From: Treponema bryantii
GTDB lineage: Bacteria; Spirochaetota; Spirochaetia; Treponematales; Treponemataceae
Assembly (NCBI RefSeq): GCF_036492245.1
Contig: NZ_AP025286.1
Coordinates: forward strand, 1,364,001-1,428,000
DNA: 64,000 bases
Direction of reading: 5' to 3'
In this document: in pieces, positions 34,546 to 43,848 of the stretch
How the letters are laid out: the number at the start of each line of letters is the position of its first letter
Numbering within the stretch: position 1 is the first letter of the stretch
Position numbers and translations under genes: made by a program
The notes under the pieces: model-generated
Databases searched by the model: none
What the model was told of the DNA's origin: nothing
Seen by the model: only the letters and a program-made list of their open reading frames with translations

Positions 34546-37431
34546 CTATACACGCTTTGGAGGTCTTGGAGGAAGTACAACGCCTTCTTCATCCGGAACC
34601 TCTTCATCCTTAAAGTCATCCTGGTTATGGTCAACAATTGCTCCACGTTTAATATCTTCATCAAGACGGAGTGCAATAATCTTACTTACACCAGACTCTT
34701 CCATTGTAATACCAAGCATTGTAGAAGCACCCATTACAGTTTTCTTGTTATGAGTGATTACAATGTACTGGCTGACACTTGCAAAGCTTTCAAGCGCAGT
34801 TACAAAAGAAGAAACGTTCTTGTCATCTAGGGCGGCATCAATCTCGTCGAGAAGACAGAATGGACTAGGGCGAACCTGATATGTTGCAAAGAGGAGGGCA
34901 ACCGCAGTCATTGTCTTTTCTCCACCGGAAAGCAGTGCAATGTTTTCAAGCTTCTTTCCAGGCGGCTGTGCGTAAATATCAATACCTGAAGACAGGATGT
35001 TTGCAGGATCTGCAAGTTTAAGTTCAGCACGTCCTCCGTTGAAAAGGCGGCGGAACATATTATGGAAGTTCTTCTTAATCTGATTGTATGTTTCAAGGAA
35101 CATTTCTGCAGATTTAGATTTGATTTCTTCACTTACACGTACGAGGTTTTCAAGAGACTTCTGAGTATCCTCGTAGTTTGTGCGCTGGCGTTCGTAGCGT
35201 TCCTTTACTTCATTGAACTCTTCCGGAGCCATAAGGTTTACGCTTCCAAGTGCAGCAAAATCTTTTTTTGCTTCTGAAAGCTTTTCGCGGAGTTCTGTAG
35301 CAGGAGTTGTAATCTTGTACATACGCTCTTCAAATTCCATAAGATCGCGTGAATACTGATCCTGAAAGTTCTGCTTAACGTTTCTGATGTCGTTATCTGC
35401 TGAGTTCAAAGAAAGCGACAGTCTTTCAAACTGCTCCTGATATTTATTCTGTTCTTCGCGTTTCTTATCCAGAGTATCACTCTTTCCAGAAACGCTCTTG
35501 TTTGCTTTTGCGATTTCTTCGTCGAGCTTGTTCATTTCGTCGGCAAGCTGTTTACCGCGGTATTCAATTTCTGCAAGTTCATCCTGATACTGGTTGATCT
35601 GCTCGTTGAGTTCTTCAGCACGCTTTGTTTCTACATAAAGCTCGTCCTGAGTTTCGCGGAGTGTTGTCTGTTCTCCAGTAAGCTGACGGTTAAGTGTGTT
35701 TATCTGATTCTGGCTTGCAGTAATCTGTTCCTGCATCTGGATTTCATTAAGCTTGAGTTTCTGAAGTGTATCACGGTATTCATTGATTTTGGTTGTGAGT
35801 TCGCTGTTCTTTGAGTGAAGCTCTTTAATCTGATTATTTATATCATCAACCTTATCGCGGTTCTGATTGATTTTATCATCAATTCCGCGCTTTTTAGTCA
35901 TGATACCTTCTGGAGAAAGGAATTCTGTAATAAAGGCTGGAGAAGCATCCTGATATTTTTTGAGGGAAGCTTCAACTTCTGCCATCTGACGGCCGGCTTC
36001 TTCAAATGCTTCAACAGCTTCACTTGCAGTCTTACCAGCTTCTTCTGCATTGAGTTTTCTTGCGGCATAATCAGAGAAAATGTTTTTGCGGCCATCAAGG
36101 AAGATTTTAAGCTTTGCAAAATTCTGTTCGAGTTCTTCTTTTGCAATACGCAGTGCACCTTCACTAAAACCTGCATCCTTGAGTTTTGCATCAAGCATTG
36201 AAACAATGTCTTCTGTAATAGCGGCAAGTTCTTTCTGCAGGCCGGCGCGTTCTTCTTCAAGCTGACCAATCTGCGTGCGGAGAGAATCAGCCTTGCGGTC
36301 ATTGTCTGTAATCTGGCTGCTGCTTGTTTCAATGTTTTTCTGGAAAGATTCTATATTAGTCTTAATGTCATTGAGCTGCTTGTTCTTTTCATGAAGAATT
36401 GCATTGTTTTCATCAATTTCTTCCTGAACAGTATCAATGCGTTCCTGAATAGCAGAACAGCGTCCTTCAAGACTGTTAAGCTTTTCTTTCATAAGAAGAG
36501 CCTGCTGATTTTGCTGTTTAATCAGTTCGAGTTTACCGTTTTTCTCCTGTCCGATTGCAAGAAGTTTTGCCTGTTTATTATAAAGGTCTTCCTGCATGGC
36601 CTTAACTTTGTCCATGTTTTCAGAAATTGTATTATTGATTTCTTCAATTTCCTGACGAACCTTATCTCGTTTTTCCTGAACTTTTTTGAGTTCTTCTTCA
36701 TGACGGGCTTTGTCTGTTACAAAGTTTTTAAGACGGAGAAGGGTAAGGTCAAGTTCATAAAGATAGATGTCTTCTTTAAATTTGCGGTATTTAATTGTTT
36801 TTTCAGACTGAACCTTGAGCGTGTCGTACTGACGTTTAATTTCTCCCATTGCAATTTCAATCTGAGTCATGTTCTGACGGGTACGTTCAAGTTCGCGTTC
36901 TGCTTCTGCGACCTCTGCCTTTGAACGGCTGATACCTGCAGCCTCTTCAAAAAGATAGCGGCGGTCTTCAGGTTTGCTCGAAAGAATCTGGTCAATCTTT
37001 CCCTGCTCCATAACAGAGTAGGCTGCTTTTCCGACACCAGTATCCATAAAAAGACGGCGGATTTCTGTAGGGCCGGCAGGGCGTTTATTGATAAAATATT
37101 CCTGATCTCCAGAACGATAGAGACGACGGGTAATAGCAATTTCTTCTTCATCAAGAGGGAGTAATCCCTTGTCGTTTGCAATTGTAAGGGTTACTTCTGC
37201 TGTATTGAGTGCAGGACGACGTTCTGTACCGTTAAAAATAACGTCTTCCATTTTTTCTGCACGGAGATTTTTAGAATTGCGTTCTGCAAGTACCCATTTA
37301 ATTGCATCGACTACGTTACTTTTACCACAGCCGTTTGGGCCGAGTAAGGCAGTAATACCCTCTGCAAAGTCGATATGAGTTTTATCTGCAAATGATTTGA
37401 ATCCGTGTATATCAAGACTTTTTAAAAACAC
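34546..37431 (-). CDS. smc: Chromosome partition protein SMC, short form without a visible hinge
   Basis: 961 residues from GTG 37431, chosen because GGAG lies 5 bases upstream and the product begins MFLKSLDIHGFKSF as in other SMCs. Walker A GPNGCGKS is at 31-38, the signature LLSGGEKTMTAVALL at about 833, and Walker B CLLDEIDAALDD at about 862, all intact. Between them runs almost unbroken coiled coil. The length is about 200 residues below the usual ~1180, and the conserved-glycine hinge is not seen; only a short break (SPAFITEFLSPEG, near residue 500) marks the middle. SMC with ScpAB compacts and segregates chromosomes. First gene of the 37431-29633 minus-strand run. Confidence 0.93.
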   Translation of the reverse strand: MFLKSLDIHGFKSFADKTHIDFAEGITALLGPNGCGKSNVVDAIKWVLAERNSKNLRAEKMEDVIFNGTERRPALNTAEVTLTIANDKGLLPLDEEEIAITRRLYRSGDQEYFINKRPAGPTEIRRLFMDTGVGKAAYSVMEQGKIDQILSSKPEDRRYLFEEAAGISRSKAEVAEAERELERTRQNMTQIEIAMGEIKRQYDTLKVQSEKTIKYRKFKEDIYLYELDLTLLRLKNFVTDKARHEEELKKVQEKRDKVRQEIEEINNTISENMDKVKAMQEDLYNKQAKLLAIGQEKNGKLELIKQQNQQALLMKEKLNSLEGRCSAIQERIDTVQEEIDENNAILHEKNKQLNDIKTNIESFQKNIETSSSQITDNDRKADSLRTQIGQLEEERAGLQKELAAITEDIVSMLDAKLKDAGFSEGALRIAKEELEQNFAKLKIFLDGRKNIFSDYAARKLNAEEAGKTASEAVEAFEEAGRQMAEVEASLKKYQDASPAFITEFLSPEGIMTKKRGIDDKINQNRDKVDDINNQIKELHSKNSELTTKINEYRDTLQKLKLNEIQMQEQITASQNQINTLNRQLTGEQTTLRETQDELYVETKRAEELNEQINQYQDELAEIEYRGKQLADEMNKLDEEIAKANKSVSGKSDTLDKKREEQNKYQEQFERLSLSLNSADNDIRNVKQNFQDQYSRDLMEFEERMYKITTPATELREKLSEAKKDFAALGSVNLMAPEEFNEVKERYERQRTNYEDTQKSLENLVRVSEEIKSKSAEMFLETYNQIKKNFHNMFRRLFNGGRAELKLADPANILSSGIDIYAQPPGKKLENIALLSGGEKTMTAVALLFATYQVRPSPFCLLDEIDAALDDKNVSSFVTALESFASVSQYIVITHNKKTVMGASTMLGITMEESGVSKIIALRLDEDIKRGAIVDHNQDDFKDEEVPDEEGVVLPPRPPKRV

Positions 37432-37456
37432 AATCACTCCTAAGTATAGTCTTAAT

Positions 37457-37485
37457 ATTATAGTGAATTTTATAGATATTTGAAA
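37457..37485 (-). promoter_or_regulatory. smc promoter
   Basis: Minus strand TTTCAA-N17-TATAAT, -10 at 37462-37457. It gives a leader of about 20 bases. Confidence 0.6.
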
Positions 37486-37504
37486 GTAGTTTATTGAAGG
37501 AAGT

Positions 37505-37740
37505 AAATTAACTTCAGGGCTTCTGCATTATAATGAATAAAACGTAAAGATTGGCTCCCTGTCGCGTATTTGCAGATCAAAAACGCGCAATAATGCGCTT
37601 GACGTTGTGTGTGGTATAGAAACTATTTTAATGCCGCTCCCGCGGCATCCACACACAAAGTCATTTTGATCCGCAAATCCGCTCCCTCGCGCCAAATTTT
37701 CTTTAGTTCTTTATAATAGGGAAGCCCTGAATTTAGATTT
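37505..37740. mobile_element. MITE-like palindromic element with ~70-base terminal inverted repeats
   Basis: The left arm (AAATTAACTTCAGGGCTTC..., through TTGCAGATCAAAA) and the right arm, read on the other strand (AAATCTAAATTCAGGGCTTC..., through TTGCGGATCAAAA), match along about 70 bases. Nested inside is a second inverted pair, TGACGTTGTGTGTGG against TGACTTTGTGTGTGG, and a central ATGCCGC-TCC-CGCGGCAT hairpin. No coding frame is present, so it would need a transposase in trans. It lies between convergent-free minus-strand genes smc and the glycosyltransferase and can also serve as a terminator for the latter. This accounts for nearly all of the 325-base gap. Confidence 0.75.
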
Positions 37741-37756
37741 CTATTAATAATTTCAA

Positions 37757-38866
37757 TTATTCAATAATACTCTTAATAGTCTTAGAAACAGTATCTTCCC
37801 AGTTGAACTCTTTTGCCCACATAATACCATCGGTAATCATGTTTTCACGAAGCTCTGTTTCTTCAACAACCTTCTGCATGTTTGTTGCAACCTGGTCAAT
37901 ATCATCAGAATTAAAATAAAGTGGTGCTGTTCCACCGATTTCTTTAAGAGCACCTTTATCAGAACATAATACGGGAATTCCACAAGCCATTGCTTCGAGA
38001 ATTGGAAGTCCTACGCCTTCGTTGATTGAAGGGAAAAGACATGCTTCTGCACCTCCGTAAAGACGTGCAAAATTCTCGTGAGGGAAAAAGCCTGTAAGGA
38101 AAATATCGCTTGCAAACTGAGAATTAAATGCGGCTTTATGAATTTCTTCTGCATAAGGACCGTCATTTCCTGCAAGAACAAGACGATGTGGTGCACCTGT
38201 ATTTCTTTTGAAAAGCTCAAAGGCTTTAATCAATTCAATATGTTTCTTTTCAGGACTGGAAAGGGTAGAGCCATAAACAAAGTAAGGTCGTTTAATTGCA
38301 AATGGCTTTACATCAACAATTTCATCTTCAAAAATATCTGCCATCGGGAAGAAAATCTTGTGATCAATGCCGTTATGAATAACACTGATTCTGTTTTCTG
38401 AAACTCCAAGCTTTACAAGGTCATCTTTTATATATTTTGATGCTGCAATAATCTTTTGAGCCTTTAAAATTCCTTTTTTCAGCTGATGTTTTTCTTTACC
38501 GCTTTTATCTGCAATTTCAGAAGACATAATACTGTTGATAACTGCAACACCAATATGATTTTTATATTTTGGTGGAACCATTCTGCATGCAGTTGGATAA
38601 ATTACTGCATCATAGCCCTGTTTCTTAATAAAACGGTTAGCATGATATTTATACCAGCGGCGAAGAGCTCTTGGTGTATCCAGCAGCTTTATTGCTGAAT
38701 AAGGGATATCAGTTCCGGATGTATATGTATAACGGTCTTCTTCTGTACCAAACAGTTCAATCTGAATATCAGGATTCTTTGGGAGATTTGAAATAAAGTA
38801 TAGAATATATGAACCAAAACCAGAGCGTCCATGATCTCCGCCCAAGGTATCAATTGCTATTCGCAT
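37757..38866 (-). CDS. Glycosyltransferase family 4 protein
   Basis: 369 residues, GT-B fold. The N-terminal domain starts MRIAIDTLGGDHGRSGFGSY, with the Gly-rich acceptor loop. The C-terminal donor domain has YVYGSTLSSPEKKHIELIKAFELF, LVLAGNDG, LTGFFPHENFARLYGGAEACLFPSINEGVGLPILEAMACGIPVLCSDKGALKEI, including the E-X7-E type motif of GT4 retaining enzymes. Donor is a nucleotide sugar, often GDP-mannose or UDP-glucose; acceptor unknown (lipid, polysaccharide or protein). The start overlaps the helicase gene by 10 bases, so they are coupled though functionally unrelated on sight. Confidence 0.9.
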   Translation of the reverse strand: MRIAIDTLGGDHGRSGFGSYILYFISNLPKNPDIQIELFGTEEDRYTYTSGTDIPYSAIKLLDTPRALRRWYKYHANRFIKKQGYDAVIYPTACRMVPPKYKNHIGVAVINSIMSSEIADKSGKEKHQLKKGILKAQKIIAASKYIKDDLVKLGVSENRISVIHNGIDHKIFFPMADIFEDEIVDVKPFAIKRPYFVYGSTLSSPEKKHIELIKAFELFKRNTGAPHRLVLAGNDGPYAEEIHKAAFNSQFASDIFLTGFFPHENFARLYGGAEACLFPSINEGVGLPILEAMACGIPVLCSDKGALKEIGGTAPLYFNSDDIDQVATNMQKVVEETELRENMITDGIMWAKEFNWEDTVSKTIKSIIE

Positions 38867-39975
38867 GGTTGTACCACCTTTCCGTTTCTAATCTCTTTAG
38901 GATAAACTGTAATACCAAGTTTCTTTTCGAGAAGGGCAAAGTGTCTCATTTCCCATTCATCTCCAATTACAATATTGATTCCAGTTTTCCCGGCTCTTGC
39001 TGTACGTCCACTTCGGTGAATGAAAAAATCTTCATCTGAAGGGAAGTCCATTTGAATTATATGAGAAATATCAGGGATATCCAATCCTCTGGCGGCCAGG
39101 TCACTTGTAATAAGAATCTTTTCTTTTCCGCTGCGGAAACGGTCAATAGCAGCCTTTCGTTTCTGCTTATCAGTTTTTGCATGAAGGGCAGCACAGGCTA
39201 CTTTTTTATAAGTCAATTTATTGTAAATGTTTTCTACCTGATCAGCACGAGATGTAAAAATCAGTGCCTTTGTAGGATTTTCTGCAGCTAAAAGTTTTCT
39301 GAGTGTGTCAATTTTATCTCTGGTTTCTGCGTAGATTGCCCAGTGAGTTATGCGTTTTTTAAGAACATCTTCCGGTGGCATAACGACATTCTTTGCATCA
39401 GCAAAAAATATTTTTGTCTGCTTACTGAGGGTTGCAGTACAGGCAATAATCTGAGTTCCGCCTGGAAGAAGGTTTCTGAAAGCTGAAGTGTCTTCAATTG
39501 ATTCTTTTTTTACGAGGCGGTCTGTTTCATCAAAAACAGCAGCAAAAAGACCGTCAATCTTAAGTTTCTTAAGATGAATAAGTTCAACGAGGCGTGCTGC
39601 TGTACCAATAATGATTTCAGGTTTTTCCTTAAGTGTTTCTATCTGGCGTTTTAATGGAGCGCCACCAATCATAAGGGCAGATTTATGTGAGGTAACTGTT
39701 TTGCATGCACCGTTTATCTGTGAAGCAAGTTCAAAGGTTGGTGCTACAACAATTATGCGAACCTTCTGATGATCTGTTATTGTTTCAAGTTTATTTATGA
39801 GTGGAAGAAGGTATGCAAAGGTTTTTCCTGTTCCTGTTTCTGATTCAAAAAGAACATTTTCCCCGCCGAGAATGCGGGGAATTACTTCTGCCTGAACAGG
39901 AGTAGGTGTGGAAATAGACAGAGCAGAAAGGCTCTGTCTTAAATTATCTGATAGCTGTGCAAATACATCTGCCAT
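38857..39975 (-). CDS. DEAD-box family RNA helicase (DETD variant)
   Basis: 372 residues, the minimal two-RecA-domain core without extra C-terminal domain. Q-motif region TPTPVQAEVIP (about 23), motif I SETGTGKT (45-52), motif Ia VVAPTFELA, motif II DETD (149-152) instead of DEAD, motif III read as TAT in place of SAT, motif IV ALIFTSRADQVE, motif V TSDLAARGLDIPDI and motif VI HRSGRTARAGK. DEAD-box proteins unwind short RNA duplexes in ribosome assembly or decay. The substitutions in II and III are conservative, so ATPase activity is likely. It starts 2 bases after clpX and has no clear ribosome site of its own, suggesting coupling. Confidence 0.9.
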   Translation of the reverse strand: MADVFAQLSDNLRQSLSALSISTPTPVQAEVIPRILGGENVLFESETGTGKTFAYLLPLINKLETITDHQKVRIIVVAPTFELASQINGACKTVTSHKSALMIGGAPLKRQIETLKEKPEIIIGTAARLVELIHLKKLKIDGLFAAVFDETDRLVKKESIEDTSAFRNLLPGGTQIIACTATLSKQTKIFFADAKNVVMPPEDVLKKRITHWAIYAETRDKIDTLRKLLAAENPTKALIFTSRADQVENIYNKLTYKKVACAALHAKTDKQKRKAAIDRFRSGKEKILITSDLAARGLDIPDISHIIQMDFPSDEDFFIHRSGRTARAGKTGINIVIGDEWEMRHFALLEKKLGITVYPKEIRNGKVVQPCE

Positions 39976-39977
39976 AT

Positions 39978-41252
39978 TTAAGCACTTTCAATTGCAGCTG
40001 TGTCAGTTTTGATGAGAGACTCAATGTTCTTTTCTTTACCCTGTACAATTTTCTTTGTAACTGTAAAGGTTTTCTTTCCCTTGATATCAGGAATCTTGAA
40101 CATTACGTCCATCAGCATTTTCTCAACGATTGTACGAAGTCCGCGAGCACCTGTCTTCTGACGGATTGCCTCATCTGCAATTTCTTCAATAGCGTCTTTT
40201 TCGAACTCAAGCTTAACATCATCAATATTGAATGATGCCTGGAACTGCTTTGTGATAGCATTCTTAGGTTCTGTAAGTACGCTTACAAGGTCATCGCGTG
40301 TAAGCTCTTTGAGGGCGCAGGTAATTGGCATACGACCGATAAGTTCTGGAATCAAACCAAACTTTACAAGGTCATCCGGAGTAACCTGATTCAAAAGCTT
40401 CATCTTGTCTTCGTCGGTCATCTGACCAACTTCTGAGCCAAAGCCCATTGCGTGAGATGAAACGCGCTGTTCAATAATCTTATCAAGACCAACAAAAGCT
40501 CCACCAAGAATAAAGAGGATGTTTGTTGTATCAATCTGAAGCATTTCCTGGTTAGGGTGCTTACGTCCGCCCTGTGGAGGAACGCTGGCAACTGTACCTT
40601 CAATAATCTTCAAAAGTGCCTGCTGAACACCTTCACCACTTACATCGCGTGTAATAGAAGTGTTCTCGCTCTTGCGTGCAATCTTATCAATTTCATCAAT
40701 AAAAATGATTCCACGTTCTGCAGCTTCAATGTTTCCGTCTGCAGCGTTAATCAACTTCAAAAGAACGTTTTCAACATCTTCACCAACGTATCCGGCTTCT
40801 GTAAGGGTAGTGGCATCTGCAATTGCAAATGGTACCTTAAGACGCTGTGCAAGAGTGCGGGCAAGAAGAGTCTTTCCGCTACCTGTTGGTCCGATTAAAA
40901 GAACGTTAGATTTTTCAATTTTTACAGCATCTTCAGCAGCCTGTGCTGCAGCAGAAACTGACATTCTCTTATAGTGGTTGTAAACAGCAACAGAAAGTGT
41001 TTTCTTTGCTTCTTCCTGTCCTACAACATAGCTGTCGAGATATTCTTTGAACTCACGTGGAGTAGGTACGTCTTTAAGTTCAATAGGAGTTACATCAGCT
41101 TCCTGCTGGTCTAAGATTCCCTGACAGATTGCAACACACTTATCGCAGATAAAAGTATTGCCGCTTGGACCTGTAATTAACTTACGGTCTTTGCTTGCTG
41201 TGCTTCCGCAGAAAAAGCAGAAAACGTCATTATTGCTTCCAAATCTTTTCAT
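39978..41252 (-). CDS. clpX: ATP-dependent Clp protease ATP-binding subunit ClpX
   Basis: 424 residues, standard. The N-terminal zinc-binding domain has Cys 12, 15, 36 and 39 (CFFC...CDKC). The AAA+ core shows [22 protein letters not shown], Walker [16 protein letters not shown], Walker [12 protein letters not shown], the GYVGEDVE pore loop region, sensor 1 and the sensor 2 box [13 protein letters not shown]-loop of the ClpP-docking IGF type is expected near residues 270-280; here AMGFGSEV is seen. ClpX unfolds tagged substrates and feeds them to ClpP, encoded 12 bases upstream. Confidence 0.97.
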   Translation of the reverse strand: MKRFGSNNDVFCFFCGSTASKDRKLITGPSGNTFICDKCVAICQGILDQQEADVTPIELKDVPTPREFKEYLDSYVVGQEEAKKTLSVAVYNHYKRMSVSAAAQAAEDAVKIEKSNVLLIGPTGSGKTLLARTLAQRLKVPFAIADATTLTEAGYVGEDVENVLLKLINAADGNIEAAERGIIFIDEIDKIARKSENTSITRDVSGEGVQQALLKIIEGTVASVPPQGGRKHPNQEMLQIDTTNILFILGGAFVGLDKIIEQRVSSHAMGFGSEVGQMTDEDKMKLLNQVTPDDLVKFGLIPELIGRMPITCALKELTRDDLVSVLTEPKNAITKQFQASFNIDDVKLEFEKDAIEEIADEAIRQKTGARGLRTIVEKMLMDVMFKIPDIKGKKTFTVTKKIVQGKEKNIESLIKTDTAAIESA

Positions 41253-41264
41253 AAAAATCTCCAG

Positions 41265-41864
41265 TTATTTGCGTGATGGCATTACGTGGTCGATCACGCC
41301 GTAATCAGCAGCTTCCTGTGCCGACATGAAAAAGTCGCGCTCAATATCTTCAGCAATTTTGTCTTTAGTTTTTCCAGTGTCATTAGCAAGATATTCTATA
41401 GAAAGCTTCTTTAATCTGATAATTTCCTTTGCAAGAATGCTGATATCACTTTCCTGTCCTTCAACACCACCACGTGGCTGGTGAATCATAACACGGCTTG
41501 AAGGAAGTGCATAACGCTTACCCTTTGTTCCGCCTGCAAGGAGAATTGCAGCCATACTTGCTGCCTGTCCCATACAGATTGTCTGAATATCGCATTTTAC
41601 ATATTTCATTGTGTCATAGATTGCAAGACCAGCAGTTACAGCTCCTCCAGGAGAGTTGATATAAATACTGATATCTTTTTCCGGATTTTCTGATTCAAGG
41701 AAGAGAATCTGAGCTACGACAAGGTCTGCCATCTGGTCGTTAATTTCGCCATCGATGAAAACGATTCTGTCTTTAAGAAGTCTTGAAAAAATATCGTAGC
41801 TGCGTTCCCCGTTACCTGTTTTTTCAACAACGTATGGAACCAGTGTGTTCATGCTTTCGTTCAT
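41265..41864 (-). CDS. clpP: ATP-dependent Clp protease proteolytic subunit ClpP
   Basis: 199 residues. The catalytic triad is Ser 103 (GQAASMAA), His 128 (MIHQPRGG) and Asp 177. The N-terminal axial loop region ([30 protein letters not shown]) and [18 protein letters not shown] are typical. It forms the tetradecameric chamber that degrades proteins delivered by ClpX. GGGGA lies 5-6 bases before the ATG. Order tig-clpP-clpX is conserved in many bacteria; here a REP-like element separates tig from clpP. Confidence 0.97.
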   Translation of the reverse strand: MNESMNTLVPYVVEKTGNGERSYDIFSRLLKDRIVFIDGEINDQMADLVVAQILFLESENPEKDISIYINSPGGAVTAGLAIYDTMKYVKCDIQTICMGQAASMAAILLAGGTKGKRYALPSSRVMIHQPRGGVEGQESDISILAKEIIRLKKLSIEYLANDTGKTKDKIAEDIERDFFMSAQEAADYGVIDHVMPSRK

Positions 41865-42085
41865 AAAATCCCCTTTAGTACAACTAGTGTATCATATTAA
41901 ATATACTGAATTTTTTGATTATTGGGTAGTGTAAATAAATAAATTTCTTACAGAGCTAAGGAGTGCATGGAGAGAAAAAAAATACGTCATTGCGAGTCAA
42001 AGGTGAAGCAATCCATAATAAAAAAGATTGCCACGTCGCTTCGCTCCTCGCAATGACGTATCTTTATATCAATGAAGATGTTTGA
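41865..42085. other. Gap between tig and clpP
   Basis: 221 bases with no gene. It holds a weak -10-like TATGATA for clpP near 41892 (minus strand), a degenerate single arm of the hisS/coaX-type repeat at about 41949-41977, and the REP-like pair at 41983-42060. Confidence 0.5.
41983..42060. repeat. REP-like inverted pair downstream of tig
   Basis: Outer ends TACGTCATTGCGAG and CTCGCAATGACGTA are perfect inverted repeats of 14 bases. The two arms are of different types: CATTGCGAGTCAAAGGTGAA...GCAATCC and, on the other strand, CATTGCGAGGAGCGAAGCGA...GGCAATC. Both types also occur at 5641-5701, but there joined by the other end. Confidence 0.88.
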
Positions 42086-43441
42086 TTACTGAACGTTAGC
42101 AAAGAGATCTTTGAAAGACATCTTGTCGCCCTTAGAAACCTTAACTTCCTTGTAGATTTCGTCGTAAAGCTTGTTTTCTTTAGCGTCGTCGATAAGGTAT
42201 TCCTTAGCGCGTGGATCTTCGTAGTGCTTCTTAACTTCTTCTACAGTCATTCCACCTTCTTCAGCAATCTTAGCATACTGTGCTTCGATTTCTTCTGGAG
42301 TTACACTGATGTTGCGGTCGCGGATGAGGCAGTCTACGATGATACGAGACTTAAGCATCTTTTCGCTGTCGCCTGTCCACTGCTCAAGCATAGCTTCCTT
42401 TGTCTGACCAGAAGCTGCGATCATCTTGTCGAGCTGTTCTGGAGTTGTCTGGAACTGCTGTGCCAACATTCTCCAGCGGCCATCAAGTTCTGCCTGAAGC
42501 ATAGAAGCTGGAATATCGAACTTGTTCTTTTCAACAAGCTGCTCGAGGAGAGAATTGTTCTTCATTTCCTTTACGCGGCGGCTTGCAGCAAGCTCCATGT
42601 TCTTTTTGATGTCTGATTTCATGTCAGCGAGAGTCTTGTACTTCTCGTTGCAGTCCTGTGCAAAGTCATCATCGAGGGCAGGGAGGTCACGAACCTTTAC
42701 AGCCTTGATTGTTACGCGGATTTTCTTTGTCTGACCAGCGAGTTCTGGATCAGCATCATCCTTCTTGTATTTCTTTGTGATGTCTTTAGTTTCATCTTTC
42801 TTCATACCGATGATTTCGTCATCGATCTTGTAGATGTTTTCGCCGCTTCCAACTGTGAATACGAAGTCAGAGCGTTCTGAACCTGCGATTACGTTTCCGT
42901 CTTCTCCAAGTTCTGAGTAGTTGATTGTTACGATATCATCTTTTGCAACAGTTGCATCTTTCTTTTCGATAACCATTGCATTTCTTTCCTGCATAGACTT
43001 GAGCTCTTCTGCCAAATCATCATCAGAAACTGTAACCTGTGGCTCTTTTACATTTACGCCAGAGAAATCTTTTACAGTTACTTTTGGGAATACGTCATAG
43101 TGTACTGTATATGTAAGTTCTTTTGTGATGTCGAGTTCTGGAGCTTTGTCCATTACAGGCTGTGAATATGGAAGAGGGCGGTTTTCTGTTTCTTCCTTGA
43201 AGATTTCATCGAATGACTGATCAATGAGAGTTCCGATTGTGTCGGCTTTAATAGAATCTCCGTATTTGCGTTCCAAAACATTCTGAGGTACATGACCCTT
43301 ACGGAAACCTGGAATCTGAGCGTGCTTTACATAGTTAGCAAGTGTTGATTTGTAAGCGCTCTCTACTTCTGCTTTTTCAATTGTTACAGTAAGCTCAACT
43401 GCCGATTTTTCAAGACTCTTGAATTCTTTCTTAAGTTTCAA
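42086..43441 (-). CDS. tig: Trigger factor
   Basis: 451 residues from a TTG start, supported by AGGAG 8 bases upstream; no ATG fits. Trigger factor is the ribosome-bound chaperone and prolyl isomerase that meets nascent chains. The ribosome-docking loop is GFRKGHVP (about 42-49). The FKBP-type domain lies at about 160-245 (GDDGNVIAGSERSDFVFTVGSG-like). The C-terminal helical cradle ends near DLFANVQ. It is followed by a REP-like pair and then clpP-clpX. Confidence 0.96.
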   Translation of the reverse strand: MKLKKEFKSLEKSAVELTVTIEKAEVESAYKSTLANYVKHAQIPGFRKGHVPQNVLERKYGDSIKADTIGTLIDQSFDEIFKEETENRPLPYSQPVMDKAPELDITKELTYTVHYDVFPKVTVKDFSGVNVKEPQVTVSDDDLAEELKSMQERNAMVIEKKDATVAKDDIVTINYSELGEDGNVIAGSERSDFVFTVGSGENIYKIDDEIIGMKKDETKDITKKYKKDDADPELAGQTKKIRVTIKAVKVRDLPALDDDFAQDCNEKYKTLADMKSDIKKNMELAASRRVKEMKNNSLLEQLVEKNKFDIPASMLQAELDGRWRMLAQQFQTTPEQLDKMIAASGQTKEAMLEQWTGDSEKMLKSRIIVDCLIRDRNISVTPEEIEAQYAKIAEEGGMTVEEVKKHYEDPRAKEYLIDDAKENKLYDEIYKEVKVSKGDKMSFKDLFANVQ

Positions 43442-43481
43442 AATGGTACTCCTGAGTAAGGCCGCTTGGCCTGTGTTTTAA

Positions 43482-43516
43482 TAAAAAAATAGAGACACAA
43501 GAAATTGCGTCTCTAT
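43482..43516 (-). terminator. Terminator of the tRNA-Leu/Gly/Gly transcript
   Basis: On the minus strand ATAGAGAC...GTCTCTAT (8 pairs, 12-base loop) is followed by a run of T, 10 bases after the last tRNA-Gly. Confidence 0.8.
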
Positions 43517-43526
43517 ATAAGATTCA

Positions 43527-43598
43527 AGCGGAAAACGGGAGTCGGACCCGCGACATCCACCTTGGCAAGGTGGCGCTCTACCACTGAGCTATTTCCGC
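43527..43598 (-). tRNA. tRNA-Gly(GCC), copy 2
   Basis: GCGGAAA/TTTCCGC acceptor with discriminator T; anticodon arm CCACC-TTGCCAA-GGTGG, anticodon GCC; T arm GCGGG-TCCGACT-CCCGT. Identical to the copy at 43633. Confidence 0.96.
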
Positions 43599-43632
43599 AT
43601 TATTCTGTATTACAGGCAAACGCCTTTAATCG

Positions 43633-43704
43633 AGCGGAAAACGGGAGTCGGACCCGCGACATCCACCTTGGCAAGGTGGCGCTCTACCACTGAGCTATTT
43701 CCGC
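43633..43704 (-). tRNA. tRNA-Gly(GCC), copy 1
   Basis: Same 72 bases as the copy at 43527; the period is 106 bases, pointing to a tandem duplication. Confidence 0.96.
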
Positions 43705-43727
43705 ATAAATCTTGTTTGTAGTCAAAG

Positions 43728-43807
43728 TGCGGGGGGAGAGACTTGAACTCTCACGCCGAAGCACCAGATCCTAAGTCTGGCGTGTCTGCCAATTCCACCA
43801 CTCCCGC
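43728..43807 (-). tRNA. tRNA-Leu(UAG)
   Basis: Class II-like: GCGGGAG...CCCCCGC acceptor, GTGG...GACAC D arm, anticodon arm CCAGA-CTTAGGA-TCTGG with anticodon TAG, short variable arm TGCTTCGGCGT, and T arm GAGAG-TTCAAGT-CTCTC. As written the sixth acceptor pair is A-C. Confidence 0.94.
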
Positions 43808-43848
43808 GAGTGAAAAATCACATTCAAGTCTTGCGACTACGGTATGTA

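Noticed and set aside
36391-36924. 177-residue plus-strand ORF rich in Phe and Ile inside smc
   Set aside because: Antisense of Glu/Lys/Asn-rich coiled-coil codons; no start context.
43505-43693. Plus-strand ORF of 62 residues with a repeated [16 protein letters not shown]-type phrase
   Set aside because: Antisense to the two identical tRNA-Gly genes.
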